Positions 26,112-39,655 of a stretch of 64,000 nucleotides of DNA are shown here, piece after piece (within the stretch, counting starts at the first letter, position 1; each line of letters begins with the position of its first letter). The stretch is from Istiophorus platypterus (Eukaryota; Chordata; Actinopteri; Istiophoriformes; Istiophoridae): positions 905,501 through 969,500 of the forward strand of contig CM029119.1 of assembly GCA_016859345.1 (NCBI GenBank). The letters run 5' to 3'. A program made the position numbers and the translations under genes. The notes beneath the pieces were generated by a model. The model had not been told where the DNA came from and made no database searches. It saw only the letters and a program-made list of their open reading frames with translations.

Positions 26112-26207
26112 TCAGTTGAGCTGATCCTCGTACTGTTTCCGGAAACAGTCACCAGCAGGGAAAAATTCCCAGCAACGCTCCTGGTACATCTTCCATACAT
26201 AAGACTC
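26112..26207 (-). CDS. ryr2: ryr2 final coding exon
   Basis: Acceptor TCTTTAAG. Encodes ESYVWKMYQERCWEFFPAGD, CFRKQYEDQLN and the stop TGA at 26114-26112, the invariant RyR C-terminus. An opposite-strand open frame over it is only a shadow. Confidence 0.97.
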   Translation of the reverse strand, partial: ESYVWKMYQERCWEFFPAGDCFRKQYEDQLN

Positions 26208-29200
26208 CTTAAAGACAGAAAGATGAGAGGTGGTAGGAACAGTTTACAATTAGATATGACATTTTTGCAACTATTTGAATTATCTACATTGTCCAGTTCT
26301 GAGTTTAGGAACAGAAGTGTAAGTTTCAACTACTGAACCAAAAACAGCCTAAGTATGCTTCAAATGATGTCAGTCACCACATAAGGGCAAAAGTTTTTCT
26401 GCCTGGTCTAAATGGCCATACCTGAGAGCAGGACTAAAAGCCTGCTGTCATGAGGAGAGTGAGATTTGAGGAAACAAGCTCACATTCTTGTAACAATCTG
26501 ATCTCAAAGATATGGCTTCTATTAGTCATTTCAAGTGTTTTGAATCCAGATAAAGTCTTGATGAGATTTGAGACACTTATATAATCTCATTCACATGTCT
26601 GCATCTCTGTTGGTAAGATCACAGATCTAATTACAATCCGTCTATTATACTAGCTTTTTTAAATCAGTCAGTCATCCTCCAGTCCAGGGGAGGCTGGTAA
26701 TGAACCTGTAGCTAGAAAAAAAAAGAACTTCTGTACTGTAGCAAGCATTAGCTAGCAACTATCTACTTGTTGGCAAAAACACATGACTAAATCAAATATA
26801 GGAACTACAAGCAAGGCAAAAACTTGAATCATCTTCAGGGCTCTAACTGGCCACTCTCTCACCCATATAGATCTTTTAGCAGTTGAACTGATCAGGGTAT
26901 TTGATCATATGTGTGTTACTTTAATGAAACAACAATGGCTCACTTCAGTGACATTTTAGTGGCATCTTTCTTAAGCTGCCTTTATCACAAGGAAAAAGGA
27001 TACAGACCACGGATGTATTAAGAAAATCAGAAAGTGAGTGGATATTTCAACAGACAGCTTACTGACACAGCTAACCCTTTCAACATCCAGCCAGAATGTG
27101 CCAAAAATCTCCTCCAGAGGAGATTCTAATTATTGTAATTCAGTCTTTCTTGAATATTTCTTGTATGAATTTAGACCAACTTTTTCGTGTGATCAGATAC
27201 TGTAGTTCTCTGACACACTCAAGATGCATGAAGTTACTCGGTGTAATTGCAAGAAGTTTGCCTGCCGACTGTCACATCTCCATTTAGCTGACTAATTGCT
27301 GTGTTAACTGGAAGGTTACATAATTACCCCTGATTGCACAATTGGAAAGGGGTTTTCGGATGCTAACTGTAAAAAAATAAAAAGTTGAGAAAACTCAAAA
27401 TTTGAAGGCAAAAAATTTCTGTAAAATTTTGAATTTGGCATTTTGACTGAAATTCTTAGTTTGAGGCTTTGAGTTTATCCAGCTTAGCATTTTTTACTTT
27501 TAAGAACTTATTACAAACAAAATATTATTTTACATTATCACAACTTGGAATTTTTACTCTTATTAATTTGCTCTAAGTTCAGGTAACTAAGATCTGCATT
27601 CCGCATCCACTTGAAATTTTTGATTTGTAAATGACCATGGACTCTTTTTTAGAAATAAATTGTTTTATTTTATCATTTATCCTCATCTTTATCCCTCATG
27701 ACAGCTTTTGCTGAACTTTCTGCAACATGACTATTGTGACTCAAATGACCATAGAAGGTTGCAGGAACTGTCTGAGGTACAGCCCTGTCTTCACTTCCGT
27801 TTGCATTATTTTGCTTTTGATCCCCTGAGACCTATGTATAAAAAGACTCACTTAACTTAATCATGTAACTTTTTTCATGCAATACTTGCTGGGATGTTTA
27901 TTTGAATAAGCTTTTCTAAATCACTTAAACTTATGAGTAAAGAATCAATTGCATATTTCAGTCAACTAAACTTGTTATTTTAAGTTCTAAAACTGAGAAT
28001 TCAAAAATTTAAAGTTGAGCCTGACAAACTAATCTACGTTTAACAGAGAAAAATATACTTGCAAAGGATTATGTAAACACAGAGGCTAAATAATTTTTCT
28101 CCATTACCCAATTGAAGAACACAAATTTACAGAATGTTCTGTAGCTTTTATTGAAACAGGAGAGCAGCTTAATTTGTTTGTAAAATCTCAATTACTACTT
28201 TAAATGCTGATAATTTCAGTTTTTATAAGGCCTAAAAACCTGTAATTGTTTTGGCGAGTTTTTACACTGCAGTTAGGGGATCTGACAAGCACTTGGTTTG
28301 AAACATACTTAGCAGCAACAGCTGCAACAGGTCAGAAACACCAGAGGAAAGTTTGAAGCTAAGCTGTACTAACCACATTACAGTATCACAATAGTGCAAA
28401 TAATTTACTGAGACCAAAGTGAAATGAGCTGGTTTACCTGGCCTGTGTGCTCTGTTTCATCTTTATTGATGAGATACATCACAAAGAATCTGAAATACAC
28501 AAAACACACACTTATTAGAATAACATATCCATAAATGTTATTGCATATACACCCACATGCACAAACACACCCCAATAGTGCCTTATCTTAAATAAAATGT
28601 AACCTCTTCTACTTCTGTGCTGTAGTATCAAAACAGAGACTCATAGTTCTGAAGTTATTGGAAGCTGAGTCTTTTAACCATAATTTGGGCAAAGTAAGAA
28701 TTAAACAAAATATGTATTTGGGGTGGATTTTCACCTTAAACCTGATCCTAAAAACCTTAAAGCATCACAAATGTCAGCCTGACCTGTTCTGAAATGCAGC
28801 CTTTATTTCATCAATTCTAGTGGGTCATGTTCAAAGTAAGGTATAAGACATCTCCAGAGTTATGCCTCTGTTTCATGAAATGAAAAAGTATTCTGAAAAA
28901 ACACCCGCAGCATAAAACACACAAAAGAGTGGCCACATAGAGCCATATCTATAAATGGTACTTTCTCAGAGGACAAAGGAACCTTATGAGGAACTTAGTG
29001 TTTTAAGCAGATATAGAAAGTACCAGATCTTCCATTTTGTGGGCATATGACATTGCATTTGTGAGTGAAAGACTTTGCGGTGGACACTTTTGTAGGTTTT
29101 TTTGTAGATCACTTTCTGGGAAAGTTAGTAATCCATGGAGGCCCCAGTTGTCTGACAAGCTCTGTCATAATGTTGTGTTCCAAGTCATAGTTGTTAAAAA

Positions 29201-32200
29201 CAAAACCACCGTAGATTGACCCGATGTTTAGTTGTTTATGTTGGCTGGATGTTATGTTAATAGATGTATTCATAGCACTCAATTAGAAATAGACTAAAAA
29301 TACTAATTAAGTAGTGCCAGTTCAGAGAGTGCTGAGCTGCTTCACATACAGTTAGGTTCATAAATATTTGGACATTGACAAAACTTATGCAATTTTGCCC
29401 CTTTCAACTTCAACAGATTTGAAACCAATGAATCAACATGTGATTTAAGTGTAGATTTTCAGCTTTAATTCAAACCATTTAGGAATTACAGCCAAAAGGC
29501 CTGGAAGACGACTACAGTGGATGATCACAAAATCCTTCTCTCGTTTAAGAAAAACCCTTTCACAACATCTAGCCAGGTCAAGAACACTCTCCAGGTGGTA
29601 GGAATATCAGTGTCAAAGTCTATAATCAAGAAAATCCTTCATGACTGTAAAAACAGAAGATTTGCCACAAGGTGCAAATCACTGGTAAAACTCAAGAATA
29701 GAAAGATCATCTAAAAATGCATATCCAGTTCTGGAATAAGATTCTTTGGACAGATGAAATAAAGATTAACTTGTACCAGAATGATGGGAAGAGAAGAGTG
29801 TGTAGACCTAAAGGAATGGCTCACGAGCTACAAAACCACCACATCATCTGTCAGACATGGTGGAGACAGTGTTATTGCATGGGCATGTATGGCTGCCAAT
29901 GGAGCTGGGTCACTAGTGTTTACTGATGAGGTGACTGCTGATAGAAGCAGTGGGATGAATGCTGAAGTGCAAAGGTTTATACCATCTGCTCAGATTAAGC
30001 AAAAAGCTGTAAAACTAATAGGAACGTGCTTCATAGTCCAGACGTATAATGACCCAAAACATACTGTGAAAGCAACAAGAGAGTTTCTCAAGGCAAAGAC
30101 ATGTAATATTCTTCATGTACAAGTCAGTCACACGACCTCTACCCAACTGAGCATGTTTTTCATTTCCTGAGGACAAAACTGAGAGCAGAAAGACCCCCAA
30201 GCAAGCAGCAACTGAAGGAGGCTGCAGTAAAGGCCTGGCAAAGCATTTCAATGGAGGAAACTCAGTATTTATAGATGTTCGTTGGTTACAGAGCTCAGAC
30301 AGTTTTTAGCTGCAAAAGATTTTCATCAAGTATTAAAAAATAATCCTTAAATTATAATTATATTAGTTTTGTCAAGTTATTCCTAAGCCTCTGAAAATGC
30401 AGTAAAATTTATTAAAATGGCTGTAATTCCTGAACCTTTTATGTAAAATTTTTATGAAAGCCCCTGAATAAAAGCTGAAATTCTACACTTCAATCACATC
30501 TTGTTTCGTTCATTTCATATCTGTTGTGGTTGTGTACGGAGGAAAAACTGCAGAAGTCATGTCACTGTCCAATTATTTATGAGCCTAACTGTTTGAGAGC
30601 TGCCATCTTCACAAATGGTGGTAGGGATCTGTGATATTAAAACTGAGGGAGTGAATAACAGAGAAGGAGCATTAATTGGACATTAATTAGAATGAAATTA
30701 AAAATAAAACTTAATGTTTTTATGTTGATTACATCCTACTCTGAAGACACTGATGCTGAGAATTCAGTATCCTTTTCATTCATTTCCTGCCATTGAAACA
30801 CCAAAGTTTCATAGCAGTAAATACAAAGAACATAATTATGAGTCTGTTTCTTGTTTCTTCACATGTGAAAATGACTACTAAATAGTTTAGTTCCTCTGGT
30901 TCCACAGATCCTGGAACTTTTTGGACTGAAAGGGCTACTAATTGTATGGGTGACTGCTTTCAGAAACCTATGTTCTTTGAGTACAGTGAACCTCAAGCAG
31001 CCACACCAGTGTTTAAATGATGTCCAATATATCACCACTCAAAAAACTGCCAGTAATTACAAGCCAAAGAAAGCCCAGCACCTGCTAAGTCTATAAATTA
31101 GTTGTGTTACATAAAGAGGACATCTGTAATAGTGATGGTAAAACAGCTCAGCTATACCGGTTTCTAATTCTAACTTCCTTACAGGAAGCTGAAGAATTAA
31201 GGTCCTAACAATTAAACACTGGTTGGCACTCTTTAATAGGTACAAGAACACACATATACTGAGTGCTTTATTACGAACCCCGTATTAACACCAGGTAGGG
31301 CCTCCCATTGCTGTGAAGTGGCTTAGGAGGTGGACCGGGTCATCCACTAAATGGACCATCGATGCGATGCTCCTCCAGTCAGCATGTCCAAGTTGCAAAA
31401 TACTTGAGCCCCAATTACCCTAAAGGCTTTGTCATCAGTATGCGAGAGTGTGCATGTGAATGCCATGTATGAATGTGTGTGTGAATGGGTGAATGTAGCA
31501 TGTAGTATAAAGCGCTTTGAGTGGTCAATAAGATTAGAGAAGCTTTATATAATTACAGTCCATCTACCATTTACCATTTGCTCTCTAGAATGGCCCCTGA
31601 CATGGATTCCACAAGATGGTGGAAACATTCCTCTGAGATTCTGCTCCATGTTGACTTGATGATATCACCTAATTTCTGCAGCTTTCTGCTAAACATTTAT
31701 GTTACCAATCTCCGGTTCTACCACTTCATAAAGGTCTTCTATTGGATGAAGTACAATGAACTCATTATCATGTTCATGAACACAGTTTGAGAGGACTTGC
31801 TTTGTGACATGATGCATTATCATCCAGGAAAGTATCCATTAGAAAATGGCACGGCTGTGGCTCAGGAGGTAGAGTGGGTTGTCCACTAACCAGAAGAGTC
31901 CTTGGGCAAGACACTGAACCTTGTGTAGTACTGTGTGATATAATGACATTGTGTAAATGTATTTGTGTATAGAAAGTGCTGCTCTTTTGTAAGCCTGAAT
32001 GAATGTGTGTATGTAAATGTGACAGCAGTGTAAATCACTTTGACTGTTCAATAAGACTAGAAAAATGCTACATAAGTGCAGTCCATTTATGTTTGAAATT
32101 GTGACCATGAAGGGATGTACATAGTCATCAACTGTACTCTTGTAGGCTGTGGCATTCAAGCCATGGTTTATTGTTATTAAATGACCAAGAAAACATTGCC

Positions 32201-35181
32201 ACACCATTGCGGCACTTGGACTGTTGACACAAGGCAGGTTTATTCTGACCCGACCTTCTGCATGCCTCAGTAGATTTCGGTAAATTCATCAGACTAGGCT
32301 TAATTTTCCCAGTCTTCAACTGTCAACATTTGTTGACCCTGTGCCCACTACAGCCTCGCATTTCTGTTCTTGCTTGAAAGGAGTGGAACCTGACATGGTC
32401 TTCTGCTGTCGGAGCTCATCCAGCTCAGGGTTGAATGTGTTATGCATTCTCATCCTTCTCTGCTCAGCAGATACGTAAGGAGTCTTTATCTGAGCTACCT
32501 TGGCGTTTTTGTCTCGCCAAGATCAAAGTCACTGAAATCACATTTTTTCCTCATTTCTGATAATTGATGTGAATGTTAACTGTAGCTCCTGACCTGTATC
32601 TGCATGATTTTATGGATTAATAATAATAATTAAAATAGCTTGATGAATTAACAGGTGTACATGTGTTCCTAACAAAGTGCTTGGTGTGAGTACAAATAAA
32701 TATAACTCAAGATATACTCACAGATAGTTGGCTAAGTTGTGCTCCTGTAACGTGTGCGTCTCAAAGCCATGTGGCACTGTGTCAAAGTAGTCATTACCTA
32801 TTCCACAGATAAAACATTTGGTCTGGAAGGGAAACATGGAAAAAATGAGTGCTATATATGTCATAACACAAAACATTTTCCTGTTGGTATTTACCTGTTA
32901 TCTCGCTTGCCCTACTGGGGAAACTGTAAATAGCAGCCTGGATCTGGATAGCATGCAAATGTGGATAATTTGGGGTTTTGAGTGTGTTGGCTTAAAACAA
33001 TCTCTGGCTTTGTGTATTTCAATACACTTTTATTTACCACATATCATTCACGTGCCATATAATACTTTGTTGTTGTTTAAAGTGGATGGAGGGCATGTGT
33101 GCATTTTCACCTCCATGTCTTCTTTCACTTGTTCCTGCTGGTCCCTCAGCTCTCCAAATGCATCAATGATCAACCCTAGAATTTCACAGAGCACAGATGG
33201 TGTACAAGTTATGTAACCCAGCCCACACTCTTTTGGTGTTCGAATCAACATAGTTTGTCTTACTTAGCTCACTTCTTTACCTCTGCACCTGAATATATCA
33301 TAGCAGGGAAAAAAAAAATGGATGATTGATATAACTAATGCTGGCTCCATTTGGTTGTTCTGGGGCCATTTTGCATGATGGTCCACTGAGATGGATTACT
33401 ATTATGCAAAAAAAACAATGCCCTCACAAGTATTTTTAGTTGAACTGTAGTTTTGACAAGTCAAAATATTCGATGCAAAAAGGCCTCTTGCATTTGGCTG
33501 CAATAAGAGTCTGATTTTAAAAGATCATTTCTAGTCATGTTGATGATATATAAATATACTCTGCTTTGAATTATGATTTGTGTCTGATATGGTTTTCCAT
33601 TAAAAGTTCATTTACCTGATTAGACATTCTTAAATTCTACAATTCCTCCCTAATTGAAAAATCCAGAGCTATGACTATGCAAACATTTTTCATTTCAGAA
33701 GTTTAACTGCTAGATAAAAGAGGTCTCCAATGCTTCAAGTTTCCACATCACACTTGTGTGAGCTTTCTTACTGGACCAGAATTGGATTCCAGACTAGTTA
33801 TGATGTTGTATAGCATGCTTGCTGGCCAAATCCTTAAACTCAGCACAGAAAAACTTTATTTGGTCAAAATATGAATTTAAAAACAGCCTCCAACTGCCAA
33901 TTCTAAGCAACATGTAAGCTCTTTCGTTAAAACAACACGCAATATCCCAAGAAACATTTCGCAGCAAAGAGTACAGTTACTTTTGATATGAAATATTGGC
34001 TCTATGTTTAAAGGGCTATGTTTCTCACACAGTTCTTTCTATACTGATATACACTTGCTCAATTTAAAACTGAGACTCTGCAGTTTAAGTGTTTGTTCAT
34101 TTATTTCAAACAATGTGATGAAGATAAAAGTCTGAAACACAAAAAAATTGTTTAAGTATTCAAAAACCTAGTTCTTCCCTTAGTTCTTTGACTTGGTAAT
34201 TGTCCTGTATACATTGTTTTGTTTCCCTTGTGTTGTCATGTAATGCTTTGAATTTTGGCTTGCAATGTAAAAAAAAAAAAAGGTGAAAAATTGGCTATTG
34301 CTGAGCTATCAATAATTATTGTTATCTGGCACCATTACTAGTTAGCGCAAGCATTCATTTTATATTTAATGCATATTGCCCCATAATAAGAAATGAACAA
34401 TACTTCTTTGCTCTCAGGAATATTAAAGCAATAATGTGTTCTCAATCATGCATTCATAGAAAACAAATAACTCCACAAAGGCAAACCTTTGTGTGTCATG
34501 TAAACACAGGCATCTTACCTTTGTAATTTAAATTTAACAACGGCTATTGTATGTCTAGTGGACCATTCAGTACATTCAGTATTTGTGTATGTGTGTGTTT
34601 GTGTGTGTGTCTGGAATCTCTCACCCTGGATGATAGCTAGAAGGATTACAATGACAAAGAAGAAGAAGGTGATATCAAAGATGATGCGATATATCTCATA
34701 CTCGTCACCTGCTGGGTCTTCAATCTGGTCACCAATCCCTCCACCCGCTCTCACACCTACATACATGTGAAACATGTAGCACTGGGATAGAGGGCCAGAG
34801 ACACAAAGGGAGGAGGGGAGGGAGGCTGAAATTAAAATGCTGGTTTTGAAATTCGGAATAGACATGATTACAGTATATAGTACAGTCAGATCACATATAC
34901 CAAATTCAATGCAGCATCTCTGAAATACTACAATGAAATCTGCAAATTTTCCTTTTCTGCAATAAATTACAGTAATATTTTAAAAATCAGAGAGACACAA
35001 ACATAGTGAATATTTAAGGACATCAATGATATCCTGTATTTAGAGTCATGATTCTAAGGGTAGATGTATACTTTACAGATCATTAGGCTGGAGGCAAATT
35101 ATTGATATTTGGTGATAAAAATAAAACAAAAACGACTACCCTCAGAAAAAATAAGCAAAAAAAAAGGAAAAAAATATCCAC

Positions 35182-35220
<39 letters not shown>

Positions 35221-38200
35221 CATACATAGTTATACATACATACAATATATACATATATATATATATATCCCTCTCATCCTGCTTTGAGTGTTGTTGTAAG
35301 GGAGAATAGGAAAAGCAGAAATCTCCCATGTTAGTGGCCCTTCATGAGTCTGTCCATCCCATCCCACTAAGCCTGTGTCACCTTCCTGTGGACCAGGCAG
35401 AGCTGGCACCTCTAGTGCCTTAATAGGAAACATAAGAACTCTATGGAATGCTATGGGTGGCTGACTACAGGGGATTAGAGTGTGTGTGTCCTGAAATTTC
35501 TGGCTGACAGAAGGCCACCCTCCCAGCTACACAAAACACACACCATAGTGCCCTTATATAGAATTTCTTTCAAATGGGTAGGTAGCAGGAAATAGTATCA
35601 TCGCAGTTGTAATTCATTTTGTCTTTACCAACATGTATTAAAACCTGTATTGTGCAACTGTATCGGGTTGCACCATCAAAGTTTAAAAAGCAGCATTAAC
35701 ATGTTATCACTCCATCATTGCTTGTATCATTAAGTGAGCTCAGTATATTAACAGATATCTTTGGGTTAAACTCAAGTATTACACTAGTGTATCACAAAGC
35801 TGGTCCACTTTTTACCCAGATGAATCCCAATAGTAGCTTGTGATACATGATCTAGTTAACCTGCTCCTGAAAGAAGCTTCCAGTTTTAATTTGCATTACA
35901 GATCCCATTATCCAACATCTTCAACATATGCCTGCTGCCCGAAGGCAGATAGTATAACACAAACACAAAGAAAGAAAAACTGTTGCTATTTTTGTAAAGC
36001 TAACAGATGCTGCAAAAGAAAAAAAAAGATAAAAAACTAACATGCAATCTTATAGCAGCTCAGCTGGACCATAGACAAAGCCTGAGGGTGAACACTGTGA
36101 GACTAAAGGCTCTGACCCATGACTTTCTGTCCATAAATGGAGCTAGACCTTCTCTACTAACAGGCTACATGGGATAGAGGGGGTTTATTGACATTATCAG
36201 CCAGAGCAGGAGTGAGCCACTGCCCAGAGCATAAGACTGAACAGCTGAAATTCAAACTATAGTCTTCATGTCTACTAAAACTCAACAATTATAGATGACA
36301 AAAAATATACATATTCAAATTAAACAATAGGCACAGATTTAATAGGTTATTACCAGGCAGGGGGTGGTTTTGCCCTTCACAAAATAGTGATTCACCGTTT
36401 TTGGGAATGTTTGCTCCAATGATTTTGAGCAATACAGTGCTCATACTCACTGTGAGCATGTCGTCACACTTCATGTCTGGCAGTTCGCCATCTTCGCTCT
36501 TGTTGTAGAACTTCCTAAAGAAGTTGAAGGCCACTACTGTGTAAAGGTACACCACCACTGCTAAGAGGCCAACCGTTAACACCAGCTGGAAGACAGGAGC
36601 AGAGACAAGGGGATGCAAAACTGAGTCTTAAACATGACCAATACAACATTCATCACTTTAGTAGAAAAATGACTATTGGGTTTTTGTTTTGCTTTTTTTT
36701 TAATTCAAACCCTATTTTTCCACTTTGAAAGTGAAAGATGCAAGATAAAACAATAACAAATTGTCAAGAGTTTGACTAGTGTTAAATCTTCTCTATCATT
36801 TAGAAAAAAAAGAGTAATGAAATAAAAATGAATTTATGTACTGAATGTATTGAAAGTGTCTGCAGTGATGTCACCATTGGGTTTCAGAAAGTAAATGCTT
36901 GTTGTAAACCACTTGAATGTCTGATGTCTAATCATATATACAGTAATTCATTTATATATCAATTAATTAATCAATTTATCTCTATCACTTCATGGCATGA
37001 GATTTCACTGAAACTGAAATGTTAGTGTTTCTCTGTATCCAGACTTATATTTTTGGATAATGCTAAGAATGTGTGAATTTAATGTACTAATAGTGAGTGC
37101 AATTAATGCATGTTAAAAGAGTATTTTAAAATAGAGTCTACTAGTATTTTTAATTTCTGCATATGTGTAACTTTCTAAAAACGTTACTAGAAAAAATCAG
37201 TCTGTTTAATTCATTCAGAAGAAAATGGTCAGAGTGATTTAACCTAGGGTTTAGCAGCTTAGTAAATTATGCAGGAGGGCATCTCAGGTGCACTACTATA
37301 CCTCAGTTACAGAATAGGTGTCACTCCTGCCACACTTTACACTTAATTTGATTTTTGTATTTCAGTTAAGGGCAGAAGAACTCCAAAACAAGCTGACTGA
37401 CTTACAGTACAGAATTATCACTTGTAAAGTGATTACAGATAATGTTAGCAAGCCTGTTTGCCTATGTACACATCCTATAAAGCAACATTTAAACTTTTTT
37501 GAAGCTGTGTTTATGGCCACCTAATGATTGCATGTCAAATATGTGTACAGCATGTACGTTGGTTTCCACACTTTCTTGTGTAGTAGATTTAACTGTAAGT
37601 GGATCATTTCTGCCCCTTTGGCAGCAATTACAGTTTTGAGTCTTCTTCGGTAAGTCTATAGAAACTTCTGCACACTCAAATTTGGGCAGTTTATCCCATT
37701 CTTCCTGGCAGATTCTCTCAAGCTCAATCAGATTGGATGGGAAGTGTATAGAACTGACATCTTCAGGTGTCTCCACAGATGTTCTATGGGGTTTTAAGTC
37801 TGGGCTTTGGCTTGGCCAGAAATGACAGTCAGAGACTTGTGAGGAAGCTACTCTAGTGTTATCCTGGCTGTGTGCTTTGGATCATTGTCATGCTGAAATG
37901 TTAACTGTTTTGGACTTCTGCAAAAAAGGTTCAAATTTTTCTCACAGAACCAGAATCTCCAGTTTACCTAAAATGCTGTTTGGCAAACTCTAAGAGAGTC
38001 GCCCCCTTACCAAGTCCCTTCTTGCCTGGTTACTCAGCTTGGCCAGATGGCCAACTCTAGGAATATTCTTGATGTTTCCGAACCAATAATTTTTACAATT
38101 TTTGATGCCACTGTGCTCCTGGGAAAACTCAAAATTTTAGAAATGGTTTTATATCCTTGCCCTAAGAGGGATTTTGTGCTGACATGCACTGTGAATTGTG

Positions 38201-39599
38201 GGACCTTAATACACAATTCTAAACTATGTCCAAACAATGCACTTAATGGTGAACTCATTCAGTGCATTGACTGGACAGAGGTGAACTCAAATCATGCTCT
38301 GGGCACATCTCGTGATAATTAAAGCAAACTGGATGCATCTGATCACAATATGGAGTGCCACAGCAAAGGGGTGGAATACTTTGGTATATGAGCAATTTCA
38401 GTTTTTGATTTTGAATACGTTTTCAACAATTTCTAGAATCATGTTTTCACTTCATCATTATGAATTATTGAGTGTAGAAAGACGAGCTAAATGGTAATTC
38501 AATCTTTTTTCAATTAAATCTACAAACAATAAAATGTACAGGAGGTGAAGGGGTTCAATACTTTCTGAAGCCACTGTTGTTGTCTACCTGTTTGCCGTTG
38601 TGTGTAACCGAGGACAGGATGGTACGCAGTGTCTTAAAACCCATGGCGATGTCGAGCAGATGGGCAGCAAAGAAGAAGTTGTTATAGTGACCCAGGATAG
38701 ACATGGTCATATACCAGGCCAGATACAGGAAGGACTGCAGCGAGAGAGGGGGAGATTGGTTAGTCAAGGAAATATAGTGACTATTGCTGTGAGTGTGTGA
38801 GAGCTGACAAAGGTACCTGTATGAACATTGAAACATGTTGTGCTTGCTGTAATCATTCCTCCTGTTCATATCAGTCATTAATATATCCTGTTATTGTTCA
38901 GTGCAAAGATACATTCCAGCTTTGTCAGAAGTTAATTTCAGGCCTCAGTTCTGTCTGTTTTTAATAAATTTGATACTGCTTAGGAGGAAACAAATGGGGA
39001 CATGCAGAAAACTGGATGCTTAGAATTTGATGGAAACTTTTCATTCTGAAAAAAAAAGGAATTTAAGAAAGCCTGTCATTTGTGCACATTATTAAATCCA
39101 CATTATGAAGCCATACAGAGCTGGTGAATAATTTGTATTGCTAAATACTTACATTGTCTGTGAATACAACCCCCAGCTTCCAGATCTGGTACTTGACATC
39201 AATGGAGTTCAGTCTGTAAACAGAAGAAAAGGAAGCTGTAGCGTGATCATGTTCACTGGTCTGACCAGAAATAAACATTTCTGCATTTCTAGCTACAAAA
39301 AAGCAGTTTTAAAATACAGATATGAATGCACCTTAATTAGAGTCTGTCCTCCGTAGTAGAGGATAAACTTTAGTCAGCTCACAATAGAATACTTTAGCCA
39401 GTAGTTAACATTACACCACCTCCTAGTCTTTGGTGTAAAATTATGCTGCATGCTTTGATAATCAGGACAAAGGTGTAAATTTGAATAGTCATCGTCTTGT
39501 TTTGCATGCCCTAATAGGACTAGCTCTTAAATTAAAGGGCTTTTAAAATTAGAATAACAGAAAATTGAAAAAAGAATGAGCAAAAAATGCAGAAGATCA

Positions 39600-39655
<56 letters not shown>

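Larger units (their letters stand above)
31220..32690 (-). mobile_element. Tc1-like transposon carrying two SINEs
   Basis: The ends resemble the fish Tc1-like terminus (left ctttaataggtac, right ggtgtac then cctaacaaagtgc). Minus-strand transposase pieces include MVWQCFLGHLITINHGLNAT and DDYVHPFMV. The transposase frame is cut by SINEs at 31316-31580 and 31850-32090. Next to ryr2 exon 24, in the sense direction of the gene. Confidence 0.75.

Noticed and set aside
26082..26336. 84-residue plus-strand open frame
   Set aside because: Antisense shadow of the last ryr2 exon, which matches the invariant RyR C-terminus.
32818..33216. 132-residue plus-strand open frame
   Set aside because: Covers ryr2 exon 23 in antisense and intronic DNA; no domain.
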